A DNA stretch of 64,000 nt, taken from NCBI GenBank assembly GCA_964019415.1, contig OZ025877.1, positions 4,174,242-4,238,241 on the forward strand. The letters are read 5' to 3'. Position 1 is the first letter of the stretch; every line of letters starts with the position of its first letter. A model generated the notes under the pieces. The model was not told the origin of the DNA. It worked only from the letters and a program-made list of their open reading frames with translations, and ran no database searches. A program made the translations under genes and the position numbers. Positions 24,336 to 38,800 of the stretch are shown piece after piece. This stretch comes from Ianthella basta. Lineage: Eukaryota > Porifera > Demospongiae > Verongiida > Ianthellidae.

Positions 24336-24519
24336 CTTGAGCAATCATGTAGCAGAGATAAATTGAATGCAAAATATTTCGACCATGGACGTCTTTATAA
24401 GTTACAATACTGTATTACATATATAATTATTGTAACTGATGAAGGCCTCCGTGGTCGAAACATTTTACATTCAATTTATCTCTGCTATCTCTGCTATCTC
24501 TGCTACGTGATTGCTCAAG
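24336..24519. mobile_element. Perfect-ended palindromic (foldback) element
   Basis: CTTGAGCAATCATGTAGCAG on the left pairs with GCTACGTGATTGCTCAAG on the right, and inward AAATTGAATGCAAAAT pairs with ATTTTACATTCAATTT. The arms run nearly to the centre, where TTACAATA pairs with TATTGTAA. The right arm has gained extra 9-bp units of TATCTCTGC. No coding capacity; a foldback or MITE-type element is likely. Confidence 0.7.
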
Positions 24520-25246
24520 AATTTGCCCAGTACTTTCAGGAATATAAGTCTATTGCTAATCAAGAAAGGACAAAAATTTTGCAGCATGTCATCGGCAAAT
24601 TGTCAGTATAGAAAGTCTCAATTGACTGATGACACTGGATAAGCAGGTTTTAACCATGCAATTTCTGGATGTAGCTGCAGGCAAGTGAGTATTAAAACAG
24701 CCAATTCTATGCTTTGCATGTCCATTTACGCATATTATTATTATACTGCATCAGTGCCTTTCATTGTTTTACAGTCCTGAATGTAGTTGAAGGTTGAAGG
24801 TCGAAGGCAAACTGAATACATGACCAGGGAGGTATATCATGAATGTACAGAACAGGGAATGAGCAGAAAGTCAATTCAAGTTGTCCATGTAGTTCTAGCA
24901 TTAGTACATTTGGTGTTTGTTTTGGTAAACGGTGCTTCAGCAAACTTAAGCCCTTCAACTCCCATTCTCAAGGGACTCTTGTACTAAGTAACTATAGCTA
25001 CTAGATAACTTAAGTAATCATGTCTAGTGCTAATGAAATTGAAAATGAATTGCATTTACACCATGGGGGTCTTGCAACAATGGACCTCATCTCACACATA
25101 AACTCAGTGTGTGAATAGAACTTATTGAAGTTATATATAACAAGTGTAACAGCAATGGTATATATACGTACATGGATACGTACAGTATGATTGTTCTGTG
25201 TCTATATTGACTGACTGACTGATTGACTGACATGCTGACTGACTAA

Positions 25247-25268
25247 CTGTGTGTGCATGTGTGTGTGC

Positions 25269-25337
<69 letters not shown>
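25247..25337 (+). repeat. (TG)n microsatellite
   Basis: Nearly pure TG repeat with a few interruptions, preceded by imperfect GACT repeats from about 25207. Apparent long frames across it are repeat artefacts. Confidence 0.95.
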
Positions 25338-25341
<4 letters not shown>

Positions 25342-26748
25342 AGAAGCTGTATGAGTATAGCAGAAGAGTGACAGATCTGCAGATGATAAATCTGGCATTA
25401 AGAAGGTAAAAATATTTTGCCTGGTTGCAGGTCCAGTCATACTTGTGAACCATAAACCACTGGGGAGATTATAGCAACATGTGGAATTCTCCCTTAGGTG
25501 CTTGCATACACACTTACCATGCAGTGTTCAGCACTGGTTGTGCAACTTATGCTACCAACCTAGATATACAAGTGCAGGTGGGAAAGTTCTTCAGCAAGGA
25601 GCTTAGGTCAAATGATTATGACTTGACTGTATTGATCTGTTCCTTCCTTGCCTGCATTTCATGTCATGTAGTCCTAATTAGTTAAAAGACATTTCACCTC
25701 AATGATAAGCACAAAAGTCAGAATCTAGACTCATGGTCACTGAAGATTGGGTATAAGGAACATAAATAACAAGTGGGAGCACTAGAAACAGATCCGTGAG
25801 TTTGGTTTTGGAGGTTATAGTTCTCTAATGTTGTTTTGGCATAACATAAGCCCTTCAAATAAATTAATCAGTGGACTGCTGTATGTTGTTGTAGGGTGCC
25901 TAATGTTGTATTGCCTATGACTAAGTGATAGTGGGTTTCTTGCAAATATACTGGGGTTCATCCAAGTTGAGTGTGTAGTCACATGGTCTTTAATGAGGTC
26001 AATCGTACCACCAGAAGTATTATGATGCATGAAGCAAGGTAAAGGGATGAAGATTTTCTTTAACTAAAGTCTCATGTGGGATGGCCTATTTAGTTAGTAA
26101 AATAACACATGGCTAGGACAGTGTTGTTAGCAACATGATATTCCATGTATAAAATCTATTATTTATGTTCATTTGTTTGTCGGTTGATCTCAGTTCAAAG
26201 AGAAGCTACAGCACAAGGCACAAGGCACGACCAAACTCTCAGGGACTATGAATCTACTGATTGTCAAGTGTCCTCCATGCATTGAAATCTTCTGTCTTAA
26301 TGTTCTTGGTGGAATATCCTTCGACTTACCGCTTTGCTAATTATATGATGAACTAGGAAATCTACATGGCATCAAACTTCCTCATTTTGCCTCAGTAGTG
26401 ATAAATTGTATTTTGCTACGCATTTTGCAGTATACAATTATTATTATACATATATATTTCCAGGAGTTGTCTTGCTCAATGGGGTTTTTGAAGTCTATTC
26501 ACATTACACTGTGGAAGGCACAACAAAGGTAAGAGCTCATATAACATAATCATATCCAATTCCAGCGCGGCATTGCTGCCATTTGCAATTGAGTAGAATA
26601 TGGAAGTTAGACCGAGATTATTATGAATCTATTGTTTGTGGTTTCCTAAGTCATTGCTATAATTGCTAGTACCTAGTATAAAAGTGATTTACTAAACCCA
26701 TTTATGTGAAAGCACCTGTCACAGGCACTACAGTGCCTAGTGCAGACA

Positions 26749-26812
26749 ATGTCAGAATTGAGCCTCATCATTACTGCTGCAGTACTGCTGATCTACCAAC
26801 AAACGACACAAG
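26749..26812 (+). CDS. aGPCR-2 exon 1, candidate signal peptide
   Basis: ATG at 26749 opens [16 protein letters not shown], then QQTTQ and a split glycine codon before GTATGC. The hydrophobic core and small polar end fit a signal peptide. The exon is 64 bp (21 codons plus one base), leaving phase 1, which joins the SRCR exon at 27865. A competing frame over the same bases gives [15 protein letters not shown] and has no leader. There is no transcript evidence. Confidence 0.6.
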
Positions 26813-29800
26813 GTATGCCCTAATCATTTTTGTATACGTAGCTATGAGTTCAATTGCACTTGCCTGTTTCTGGATTCTCTTATCTGTACATTGTTCAGTT
26901 CAGAAATATAGAAATTATATTTTCATAATTATCCTACATTCTATGTAGGAGCTTATCTGAGTTGGTTTTCAGAGCAAAAATTATATAACAGATTCAGTAA
27001 CATGATACAAAATTGTACTCCCATGTGCAAATTATTTGCAATTGCTGCATCCAACTTGTGCCAATTTTAATGCCGGTGCTTGATCCCCAGGCATGAGCTT
27101 CAGCAACTTGCACTGGTAGTCTTTATGCCTACATCAATTATTGCTATAGTGCAAACACTCTAGCAAAGTCGTGTAAATGATAATTTCCCTTTGTAACTTG
27201 TGGTGGCTATCCTTTGCTGAAGCACTGTTGCATACATTATACTGCATGGGCAGCATGCATACAAGAATGCAACTTACCCGGTGTGGTGCACGTGGTGGTG
27301 GCATGTGGGTGGTGATATGTGGTGGGTGGTGACACATATGTGGTGCAGTTGTGTATATGATAGGTGTGTTTTATAGGTGTGTGGGGTGATATTGGCTGTG
27401 TGTGAATGACTTGTAGTAGTTTGATGAGATCATGGAGCACTTACAGAAAGCCCGCTTTCTACTACTTCATAGCAGCTATAATCTGCATACAGGTGTGGTG
27501 TTGGGCCAAACAACTTGCAAGAATACAGCGACGACAATTTATGCAAGTATTCAGTGCTGAGGTTTCAGCAGTGCAAAATTAATAATTCTGTAAAGTGGTA
27601 CCTAAGCATTAAGTGTTATCGAAAAATTGTTTATATCTATAAGCATACCATTCACTGTACACAAACAAATTTATAGGTCTACTTACAAATTCTGCTAAAT
27701 TTATATAGTCCATTTAATCTCTCCTGGTCAATAGGCATAATCAGATATTATTCACTAGGCCCTTCATATCCCTGGAAAATTGTAATATATCTATCATTAT
27801 TAATTATATTATCCGCTTAGCATTGGCGTTTTACAATAATGCAACTTGCACTGTTTTACAATAGGCTACAGCAATGGTAACATTCGATTGATTGGTGGGA
27901 CCATAGTTCAACAGGGAAGAGTTGAGATTTGGTACAACAGCCAGTGGAATACTGTATGCGATGACCTTTGGGACTTGAGTGATGCAACCGTTGTCTGCCG
28001 CCAACTTGGGTACAGAGGAGCAGTAACAGCACATCAGAGGGCACATTTTGGACGGGGATCAGGACAAATACTGTTGGATAACTTGCGGTGTACTGGAACT
28101 GAAGCTTCCCTTCTGGAGTGCAGCCACAGTGGTATCAATATACATGACTGTGGACACAGTGAAGATGCAAGTGTAACATGTGAGTGAGATCATCATGCAC
28201 ACCAAGTTTATGTTAACCAAAACTGAACTACTGTTATGTACAATTGCTGGCATGTCAAGAGATAAGTAATAATTACACTTCAAGTAGAAAAATTAGCGTT
28301 GTTCTAAAGCTATAAGCTAAAGGCCGGTGAAGGTATATACTAAGAAGGAATAAAAGGAATCGCGCTTTTGCATTATGTACAAAGTGGATTTCCTGGAGGA
28401 ATTATAAGGTTTCATGTAGAAGCTAAATTTTAATTAAGCCTTTGGTCTTGTTTTAAATTATAATACATATATACATATTTGTACAAATGATTTGATATGG
28501 TCATGTGTTTGATTTCACAATCACACAGGTTCGAGAAATACCATATACAATAACTATGTTCGCCTGGCTAATGGAAACACATCTTCACAGGGCAGAGTTG
28601 AGATATGGCACTCAAATCAGTGGAATACTGTTTGTGATGATGACTGGGGCTTGAATGATGCCACTGTAGTATGCAGGCAATTGGGTTATTCCAGTGCAGA
28701 AAGTGCTCCTTGCTGTGCCAGCTTTGGTCAAGGAAAAGGACAAATCATTTTGGATGACCTGATTTGTTCTGGATCAGAGAGTTCTTTGCTGTCTTGTCCA
28801 CACTCTGGCCTGTATGTTGAGGACTGTAGACACAGTGAAGATGCAGGAGTAGTATGTAAGCTTAGATGAATTAGCACAGTTTACTCATAACCATACACAT
28901 GCAGTTTATAATTATAACGAATCTTAATACAATCTGCATAATCTACGAATCTAAGTTATTCCAAATGCACCCTTGGCCAATTACTATAGAACTGCCTAAC
29001 ATGATCAATGTATTTATTTCAAACATCATAGAGAGGTGCATGAATTGTACTATGGTACTGCTCCTATAATTTATTGCAATGGAAAACAAGCAAACATTTG
29101 CAATTTTGGCACAGTTATATGTACAGTAGTTTTTCAATAAGGGACTATGTTACTATAATTATTATACCAATCTAAATATTTTACTTAAACTAAGCTATAC
29201 TAAACAAGTGTGAGAACAGGTCATTTTCGCTTCGGCCTTCAATCAAATTATTTACAACAAATAATATTCCTTTATTGGATGGTCTAACGGTGTAGTAATT
29301 AAATTCCATTGCAATGGCACCATACATTTATTAAATGCTTCAAAAGTCTTGTAGACTTTGAAGTTGGGCTTTAAAGTGAGAATCTCAGTTTGATTAGAGT
29401 CAGTATAGGCTGAATATTTGCTACATTTCACATCTTTAATAGTAGAACCCCTAAATATGTCATAGTACCTCGTACTATTGCGACAGTCCAAACATGCAGG
29501 TGTGATTGCAGCCATTCAGATCATTGAGGGCCAACTGGTTACTGTGGTTGCAATTGCATGCATATATAGAAGTTATGGGAGGGCATAATATAGTGAAATC
29601 AGTTTGCTGTAGCCACCCTTGAACTTCTTGCTCTAGCTATATTATAGTTATAAATTTTGAACAACACTCAGTTGGCAATTAACTATTACACAATTCTTAC
29701 ACTTTAATGCTGAACATTGCCAATTCTTCAGGTCAGATAGATGGTAACATACGGTTGGTGAATGGTTCTTCTGAAAATCAAGGGCGAGTTGAGATTTGGT

Positions 29801-32800
29801 ACAACAGTCAGTGGAATACTGCTTGTGATGATTCCTGGGACTTGAGCGATGCAAATGTTGTATGCCGACAACTTGGGTACAGAGGAGCAGTAGCAGCCCA
29901 TCAGAGTGCCCATTTTGGACAGGGGTCAGGACAAATACTACTTGATGACTTACAGTGCACTGGTACTGAAGCTTCCCTTCTGGAGTGTCCACATTTTGGC
30001 TTGAATTCGCACAATTGTGTACACAGTGAAGATGCAAGTGTAACATGTGAGTGAGTTCAGGACTATAATATTATAATTATTTTTAAATGTCAGTCTGCAT
30101 ATAGAAATTGATAGTGATGTATGCTTATAATTGATAATCTTTGTCATTCTGAAGCAAATTTATAACCTTTGAGATAATCACCCATATGAGTGTGGAAATG
30201 GACCTTTATGCAAAAAGCACATAATTATCATCATCAGTTATCATCCTCACTTTCAACTCTCAATGTTCTCGCCCATGAGCTATGTAGGCTAGAGTATTCA
30301 TCATTATTATTTCATTTAGTTTCATTAGATTTACAAAAGTAATGTCACAAGTTAGCTAGCACAGCCTACAAGGCAGCTGGTGTCAAATTTGCTTACGGAT
30401 GGACTGGTAATGGTACAAACTCCGAATCCATTGATATTATAACGTGGGATCATTGATGTCTCAGGCTAGTGGATTAAAAACCCATGCAGACATCCTGTTT
30501 CAATTGTCATCAACTGAGTCTGTGCAGTGGCGTCACTGCAAAAGATCCTCTTTAACAACATCATCATGCTTTGTAATACTTTGTACATGGATACAGTTAA
30601 ACATACGACATTGTACAAATCACTTGGCAGTGCATTTATTTTGACTGCATTGCAGGTTCCAGTAACACTTTCAATAATAACTTTGTCCGCCTGGCCAATG
30701 GGAATATATCTTCACAAGGCAGAGTTGAGATATGGCACTCAAATCAGTGGAATACTGTTTGTGATGATGGCTGGGGCTTGGAAGAGGCTACTGTAGTATG
30801 CAGGCAATTGGGTTATTCCAGTGCAGAAAGTGCTTCTTGCTGTGCCAGCTTTGGTCAAGGAACAGGACAAATCATTTTGGATGACCTCAGTTGCTCAGGA
30901 TCAGAGAGTTCTTTGCTGTCTTGTCTACACTCTGGACTGTATGTTGAGAACTGTGGACACAGTGAGGATGCAGGAGTAGTGTGTAAGTCATTGTTAAGTT
31001 TAATTCCTAGCAAATATAGAGATAAACAGTATCAAGGAAATTATATATACTGCACTCATAATTGCTGTTTGTACAGGTCAAAACAATGGTAATGTTCGCT
31101 TAGTGGATGGTTTATCTGAATATCAAGGGCGAGTTGAGATTTGGTACCATAGTCAGTGGAACACTGTTTGTGATGATGCCTGGGACTTGATTGATGCAAC
31201 TGTGGTATGCCACCAACTTGGATACAGAGGAGCAGTAACAGCACATTTGGGTGCTAGCTTTGGACGCGGATCGGGACAAATCTTACTAGATAACTTGCAC
31301 TGTACTGGGAGAGAAGCATCTCTTCTGGAGTGCAGACACAGTGGGATCAATGTTCACAATTGCAGACGTAATCAAGATGCAAGTGTTACATGTGAGTGTG
31401 AATGTAATTGGCATATATTGGATTCATGCTACTGCGCTTTCAAATTTCTGCATAACAAGACAATGTATATTATATGTGCAATAGGTGCCTCTACAAGGTT
31501 TTCAAGTGGCTCACTTCGTCTTGCTAATGGCTATGCATCATCAGTGGGCAGAGTTGAGATATGGTTTTCTAACCAGTGGAACACTGTCTGTGATGATTAC
31601 TGGAATATTGAGGATGCAAATGTTGCATGCCGACAACTTGGGTTTGGAAGTGCAGCATTAACGGCACATCAGAGTGCCTATTTTGGGCAAGGGACAGGAC
31701 AAATCCTACTAGATGAGTTAGACTGCAATGGAACGGAAGCATCCCTCCTTCAGTGTACACACATTGGTCTCTATTACCATGACTGTGGACATTATGAAGA
31801 TGCAAGTGTAACTTGTGAGTGAAATTAAATTATTCTCCTGGCAGCATAGCAATCAGCTATCACTGTACATTTTTGCATATATAGCCTTTATCTTATTGTA
31901 ATTTGACAAGTTGCACGTTAGCTAAATCATTTATTGTATGGCTTCCTGCAAATTGATTTATATAGGTCAAGGTAACGGCAACATTCGCTTGGTAGGTGGG
32001 ACCCTCGAGTATGAAGGACGAGTTGAGATTTGGTATAATAGTCAATGGAACACTGTTTGTGATGATAACTGGGACCTGAATGATGCACATGTGCTATGCC
32101 AGCAACTCGGATATAGAACTGCTATAACAGCCCATCAGAGTGCTCATTTTGGGCAGGGCTCTGGACAAATTCTCCTGGATGAATTGCGGTGCACTGGAAC
32201 TGAAAAGTCTCTTCTGCAGTGCCCTCATGGTGGCATCAATTCGCATGACTGTAGACATACTGAGGATGCAAGCGTAACTTGTAAGTTTGCAGAAATAATG
32301 CACATGAGGTCCTGTAAGACTCAGCTAATATATTGCCTATACTGTTTTGCCCTGTACATGATGCAAATCCTCTTCTGGAAGACAGATACTATTTTATACT
32401 ATTCTTCGTTTGAAATGGCCTGAGTGATCAGATATGAAATGGGATTCATTGGCATTATATAGCCAAAATGGACTACTGTCTATTACTGAGTGTATCTGTA
32501 AAAGAGCAGTATCTGCAGGGAGCAAGTTTCATCTTGGGCCTGATAAAACTGTAAACTCAAAATCTTTTACTAAACTTGATGTCAGGGTATCTTGGCAATC
32601 ATGGTACTCACCACACACTAGGTTCAATCAAATTTTGGGTTACATCTGTTGTATAATTAAATTGATGATCTTGATAGATTCTGTTTCCATTGCATTTGAT
32701 AACAAAATAACTGTAATCATTATAGATTCGAGAGCAATTTACAATGCAGTAAATTTGATTTGAGATATTTATCAGTAGAGTGGCAGTAAATCATTTTTGA

Positions 32801-35800
32801 ATAATGGGAGCGCATGCATTTATAATATTGCATGCAACTCGATATAGGTTGGGATATTTATTAATTTTAATTGTATAGTCTTTCAGTTTGGCAAAATAAT
32901 ATGTCTTTCCAAATTCTGCTCACTTCATTTAATGCTAACATTTAACTCTTTTTGTGCCTATTTTTGTATTACGTTTACATTAAGTTCCTTTTTGTTTTGC
33001 TTCTGGTATAAATAACAGAATTACTAATAGTACTTGGAATTCATGCATATCACATTCTTACATTTAAATCAGGTGGATGCAGTGACCCTGGTACAAGTTA
33101 TGGCATTGCTCGTACGCTCAGTGGAACTGCAGTCAGTGATACTGTTACATACTCTTGCCCAGCTGGATACATACTGTCTGGGAGCAGCACCAGGACATGT
33201 GGTCTCAGTGGAGTTTGGTCAGGCACCTTACCAACATGTACTTGTGAGTTCAACATGGCTTTCTAGTGCTGATAAGCATAGAATATCTTAGTTAATTCAC
33301 ACCTTTTAAGGGCATAATTCCAATCTGTTAATTAAAATTATTATGACCTCCAAGGACCAAAGACCGGATGAATAGATTGATCATGTAAGGATGTGTTAGC
33401 AATTTTAACATTCAAAGCTAATACTGTACTTAAGACTGCGCTTGACTGACAGAAATGTGCAAACTTTGTCTGTGCCTTCAGCATTTGGACTTGAATTGGA
33501 CTGGCAGTTTCTCCTTCAATTTCATGCATCAGGGTATCTTTAGTTGTACACAAACTGTGCATTTGCTTTATGCTATTACGTTTTACACAAGACTCTTATC
33601 TGTAATGATGATTAGGGTGATTTTGTTTGGAATGAATTGCTCCAAGAATGTTGTTTGTTCCATTCTGCACTGCCAGTGTCTTGCAGCAACCCAAACTCTT
33701 TGTCAAATGGACGGACTTACTATTCTAACACCACCATTGGGAGTACAGTCACCTACACCTGTTACACAGGGTACAGACTGACTGCAGGCAGTTCCAGAAG
33801 AACCTGCCAGTCTAATGGCACGTGGTCAGGGAGTCATCCTGTTTGTACCAGTGAGTATTGCATTAATGTATGCAAATGATTGAAGACCACTTGAAAGCAA
33901 CTAGGCTTAAGGATTATCGTAAAATTTTCAGCCATCAATGCATAAGGAGTGTGGTATAAAGCTTGTCTAAACTTCAATCGGAAAGACGATATTTCTTAGC
34001 CAGTACAATAATATCTTTATTAAGTTTCCTGACCTTTCCAATTAATTGACATTTACATATTCTTCTTAGTTAATAAATATAGTGCTACATGGAGGTGAAA
34101 TTTGACAAGTAGACTGAGGGTAATTTACATAAGCCAGCCTGTCCATTACAGCAGACTGCTGCAGAAAAACTGACTTCTAGATGATTATTCCATGGAAGTC
34201 ACAAATAATTATGCATAAAATAATATTTAGTGTATAGGTGAGGAATGACAATTTGCCACTCCAACTTGTATCAAACCCTGGAACTAAACTCTAAACTGGT
34301 GAATTTTTCTTCATTGCCTGCTCTTTAGTCATGACTTCCATTAGACTACACATAAATGCAACTGAGCTAAGCTTTCTTCCTATCTTGCTCTTGTTCAAAT
34401 CACTAGTATTGCAATGGTGAGTATTTCATAGCAATTTTAGTTATCCTGCCATCCATTATAGCACCACATGCTGCATGACTCACTCTTGAATTAGTTTGTC
34501 TTTGTTTTATTCTATCATAGTTGGATAAAGTTTGGTAAGGCAGTCATTATTTGTAAGGCAGTCATTATTTGTCTTTCAATAGGACTAAATCTAGACACTG
34601 ATAATGGACCAGGTGTATGTACCACTATAATAGGTGCACTGTTCAGACATTAACCGTCCATCAAACTATATAATAAATAGCTAGGTCAGCATGCAGGTAG
34701 ACAATTGAAGGCATGCAATGCACAGTAATGCAGGCTCTTCCCTTGTTCCCTTTGTGTTGAGGGTCAATATCCAGACCTATAATACCTTCAGCTACATGCA
34801 CACATGCATGTACGCATACCTACAGAATTTAAGAATGGGAAATAATATAATTATAGGCCCATCAAATTGTACACTATACTGCACCTTTATCATAGTTGAC
34901 ACAGCTGTGCTATAGTCATTGCCATCCTATGGCATGTGCTTGTACTGGTTCTATAGTGTTACTACATGTATCTGAGCTAAAGAGGGACTATGTCCAATTG
35001 GTTATAATTGCATTCAGGAATACTTAGCCCTCATTTGAAACTTCTTTCTGATACAGTTGTCACATGCCCCTTGCCCATCGTACCAAGAAATGGGCAGAGT
35101 ACTTCATACAGTGGAAGGAACTATGGTTACATAGTCACCTTCAGCTGCAACACTAGATACCGCCTGACAGGAAGCAGCTCTAGGACCTGTCAGTCTAATG
35201 GGCAGTGGTCAGGCACACAGCCAGCATGTAACAGTAAGTGGAGCTAAGTTTAATTTGTACATAACTTGAGACTTTTCAGTGCTTGATTTGCCTAATTCTT
35301 GAACAGATATTTTATAATTACAGATGGTAGTTAGATGCCTAACTGATGTTACAGCTAGTCATTCTGTCATCCATTGTTAAATGTCACAATGCTGTGTCTG
35401 AGTTAGAGAGAAACGTGCATCAGTACTTCTTCCAATTTTTAGGATGAGTAGGGCAATGCGAGGTGCTCAGAACCAGCCCTGTAGCCTTGTTGAGAACCCA
35501 ATGATGGGTAGCATGCTGATAGGTATATATGAAAATTTATTAGCTGAATCTGGCACATCCTGTCCATCCCTCCAAAGGGATGACTTATTCAGACTAAGTT
35601 TTGTACTTGTATGCCAATTCTATTAATGCATTATATAAGCATGCAATGCATTGTTTCAGATTTATTTACCATACTTTTATGCCATTTCTTTATAGCTTAA
35701 CATTAGGATTTGCTTTTACATGACTGTTCATGACCAAAGTAACACAATTATGAATATACTTGTCATTCTATCACACTTTCTGCTATATACAGTTGTCTCA

Positions 35801-38800
35801 TTTTGTGGTGTGCCTTCCGCACCAAGTAATGGGCAGCTGTCATACAATGGAAGGAACTACAATGATAGAATTACCTTCTCCTGCAACACTGGATACCTCC
35901 TGAGAGGAAACAGCTCCAGGACCTGTCAGTCCAATGGACAGTGGTCAGGAACACAACCTACTTGCTACGGTAAGAATGGTGCCTATTGCATGTGAATATC
36001 TCCAGTCATGTATTTTGACGCATTCAAAGAACACATTCAAACACCACACACACACGCACAAACTTCAATTTTTGCATTTCCTTGCGACCAACTGCTGGTT
36101 TTATTATTTTCTAACAAATTCTCCACTTCAGCTGTTGACTGTGGTGATCCTGGTACTGCATTAAATGGTAGACGCAGTGGCAATTTGACAACATTTGGCT
36201 CTGTAGTGACCTACACCTGTGAAACAGGCTACCGTCTGGAAGGACCCAGGACCATAACGTGCACATCAAATGGATTGTGGAGTCAGATGGCACCTCGGTG
36301 CAACAGTAAGCTGCTTTGCAATTGAATTATAATTCATTTTTGTATACTCTGCAGCTACAGGTAATAATTAAAATTCAAGAATTAATTGCTGAATTGATTT
36401 TCAGTCAAATTCTGTTATATAAGTCAGATGTGGAACAAGCATGCCACATTTAGAAGAGCCTAATACATGTGGAATGGCTATGGATGGCTGAACCTAATTT
36501 TGAAGTGACCACAGCTTCTAATCATTAATTTTGGCTTTAATCAGAATGCATTTCCTACGACAGTGTCTTGGCTTTGTGGGTGTATATAGAATTGGAAACG
36601 GAAATCTGCCCTAGCACTCACAATATACTTTCATTTCCCAATGCTGCATAGGATTTGTGCTCAATTATATTACACTTCAGTTAATACTTATTGGAATCTT
36701 CGAATCTTTAAACTGTGCTACAGCTGTCACATGCAGCGTGCCCTCCACACCAAGCAATGGGCGGCGTACTGACAGAGGGAGGAACTACAATGATATAGTC
36801 ACCTTCAGCTGCAACACTGGATACCTCCTGAGAGGAAGCAGGTCCAGGACCTGTCAGGGTAATGGCCAGTGGTCAGGAACACAACCAACATGTACCAGTA
36901 AGTGGAGGTGACTTTCAGTTATAATAGGAAATACATTGAACCAAAGTTTTACCTGGAAACTCTCCATGGCTTTGATGGAAATGGTTCTACTGCATTTGGA
37001 AACACTTGTCTACCTTGCTTAGTAATTCTTATAACAATGATGATGTAGTATTAAGTGTTCTTGTATTTGTGTGAGTTGGAATAATTGTGCATTGCCCACG
37101 TGTATGCATTCGCAAGTGAGGATTACTTAGTAAAACTGTTTGTCCACTGCAGTTGTCAGATGTGGTGGCCCCCCTGCTGCTCCTATAAATGGTCAACGCA
37201 TTGGCTCTGGTACATTCTACAACTCTGTAGTGATTTACTCGTGTGATACAAACTACATACTACATGGCTCAAGGAATAGAACCTGCCAGTCTAATGGACA
37301 ATGGAGTGGGATATTAACTCAGTGCAATCGTAAGCTATAATATTTGTTCATGAAAACCACTGTCCTAACCAGAATGTTGGGGTGCATAATTGTTACAGTG
37401 CATATAGGTAGTGTCGCAATATACTTTTGCACTGTTGCAATATTGCGGATGTGCCTTGTATGGCCAATGCCAGGCTATATAGCTGAATAAAGAACTTAAT
37501 GACCCATTTTGCACTAGTATGGATAGACAGCACATCTTTTGATGTAGAAATATGCACATGCACATCTTGTCTTTTGTAGAGGCATTACCAACCACTGTCA
37601 GCTTCAAAGAAGCTTATCAACAAGTGAGAAAGGAAGAGGAAGCAGTGTTGGTCTGTGTTGTAAGAGAGATGAATTTGCACAGGAAAGATACAGTCACTGC
37701 AGTCAGTTTGCTGCAAGGAGAGGAGGAGAATCTGGCTTCTGCATGTGAGAAATACAGCTGAATTTAGAGCTTTTGTAATGAACTTGACTAAGTGTGTCTT
37801 TGTACTATCATTAATATTATAGCCTACCATTATAATTACAGGTTTGTATGAAGAATGTTGACAACAATATACATTCATTTGCTTTGCATAGTACATTCTG
37901 AGAAACAATATTGGAAATAATATTACTGAACTGGCATTATGTTTAGCTATGCTCGTTTGACAAGTGTGTGCTGTCATTTTCTGCATATTGCTGGCTAATA
38001 TAGAAACTGTTACATCTCAACGTTTCACTAATGCAGACTTTGATGACATCACGGAATATGTGACGTTTGGTGTTGGAGCATCAGAAGCATGTTTCAACTT
38101 CAGTTTTGTGGCTAGCAAAGCAAAGAATAGAGAGCAAATCAGACTGCTACTTGTGAGCAATTCAAACAAGACTGAAGTGGATGAGGGTTCAAAGTATGTG
38201 GTCATCAATATTGTGGGTGAAGAGTCACGTAAGTTAGATATATGCAGACAGTCACAAACCAATTTATATTAATGCCTATAATAATGCGGGTAGAAATATT
38301 TGCTTCCACATATTCACCTCTTGTTCTAATCATGCAGCCTGTCTGCCAGCCTTCCTCTTTCCTGAGACACCCATAAACTCACAAGCTGAGTTCCCGTGTT
38401 CGTCTCTTGATAGTAGTTTCTTACCAGGTGGTATGATAACTGCGAATTGCTCTTTAAACAGCACGTGGAATACTTTGGATATGTCTCAGTGCACATTCAG
38501 AAATAATGTACCAGTGATGGCATTAGTAGTGATGGAGGTTCTTTCTGACTCAGCCATACAAAAGAAGACCTTGGAGGTACATACCTACATCCACCCATCT
38601 CATGAATACATGGAAGTGAATTTGCTGATTATGTCCAAGGATTTTGTCTATCTGTTTTACTCTGTTGATCTGTTTGTATTCCCTCATTGCTCATTGGAAA
38701 CTTAAAATGCAAAGATATGCGTTTCATCTGCCTTCTCTTTAGGCAGCCATACATCGCTTGCCACAAGTGACTAACATATCACAAATTCAGTCTCCTGGAC

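Larger units (their letters stand above)
24046..26748. other. Spacer between the aGPCR genes
   Basis: Contains a palindromic element (24336-24519) and a (TG)n tract (25247-25337), listed separately. An exon-like stretch at 26469-26528, with a good acceptor and a GTAAGA donor, reads VVLLNGVFEVYSHYTVEG, and an open frame from 26195 starts FKEKLQHKAQGTTKLSG. Neither can be tied to a gene; they may be further receptor debris. Confidence 0.5.

Noticed and set aside
24437-24475. CTGATGA...GAAAC resembling a hammerhead ribozyme core
   Set aside because: The core letters match, and the flanking GAATGCAAAAT and ATTTTACATTC could pair as stem III. However, stem I does not pair next to the core, the closing pair of stem II is mismatched, and the whole region is better explained as one imperfect palindrome. 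The sister motif at 16829 has TTGACGA instead of CTGATGA.
38004-38036. Earlier acceptor for the second Calx-beta exon of aGPCR-2
   Set aside because: Using 38002-38003 as acceptor would create TAA at the exon junction, while the acceptor at 38035-38036 keeps the frame and gives the better alignment with copy 1.
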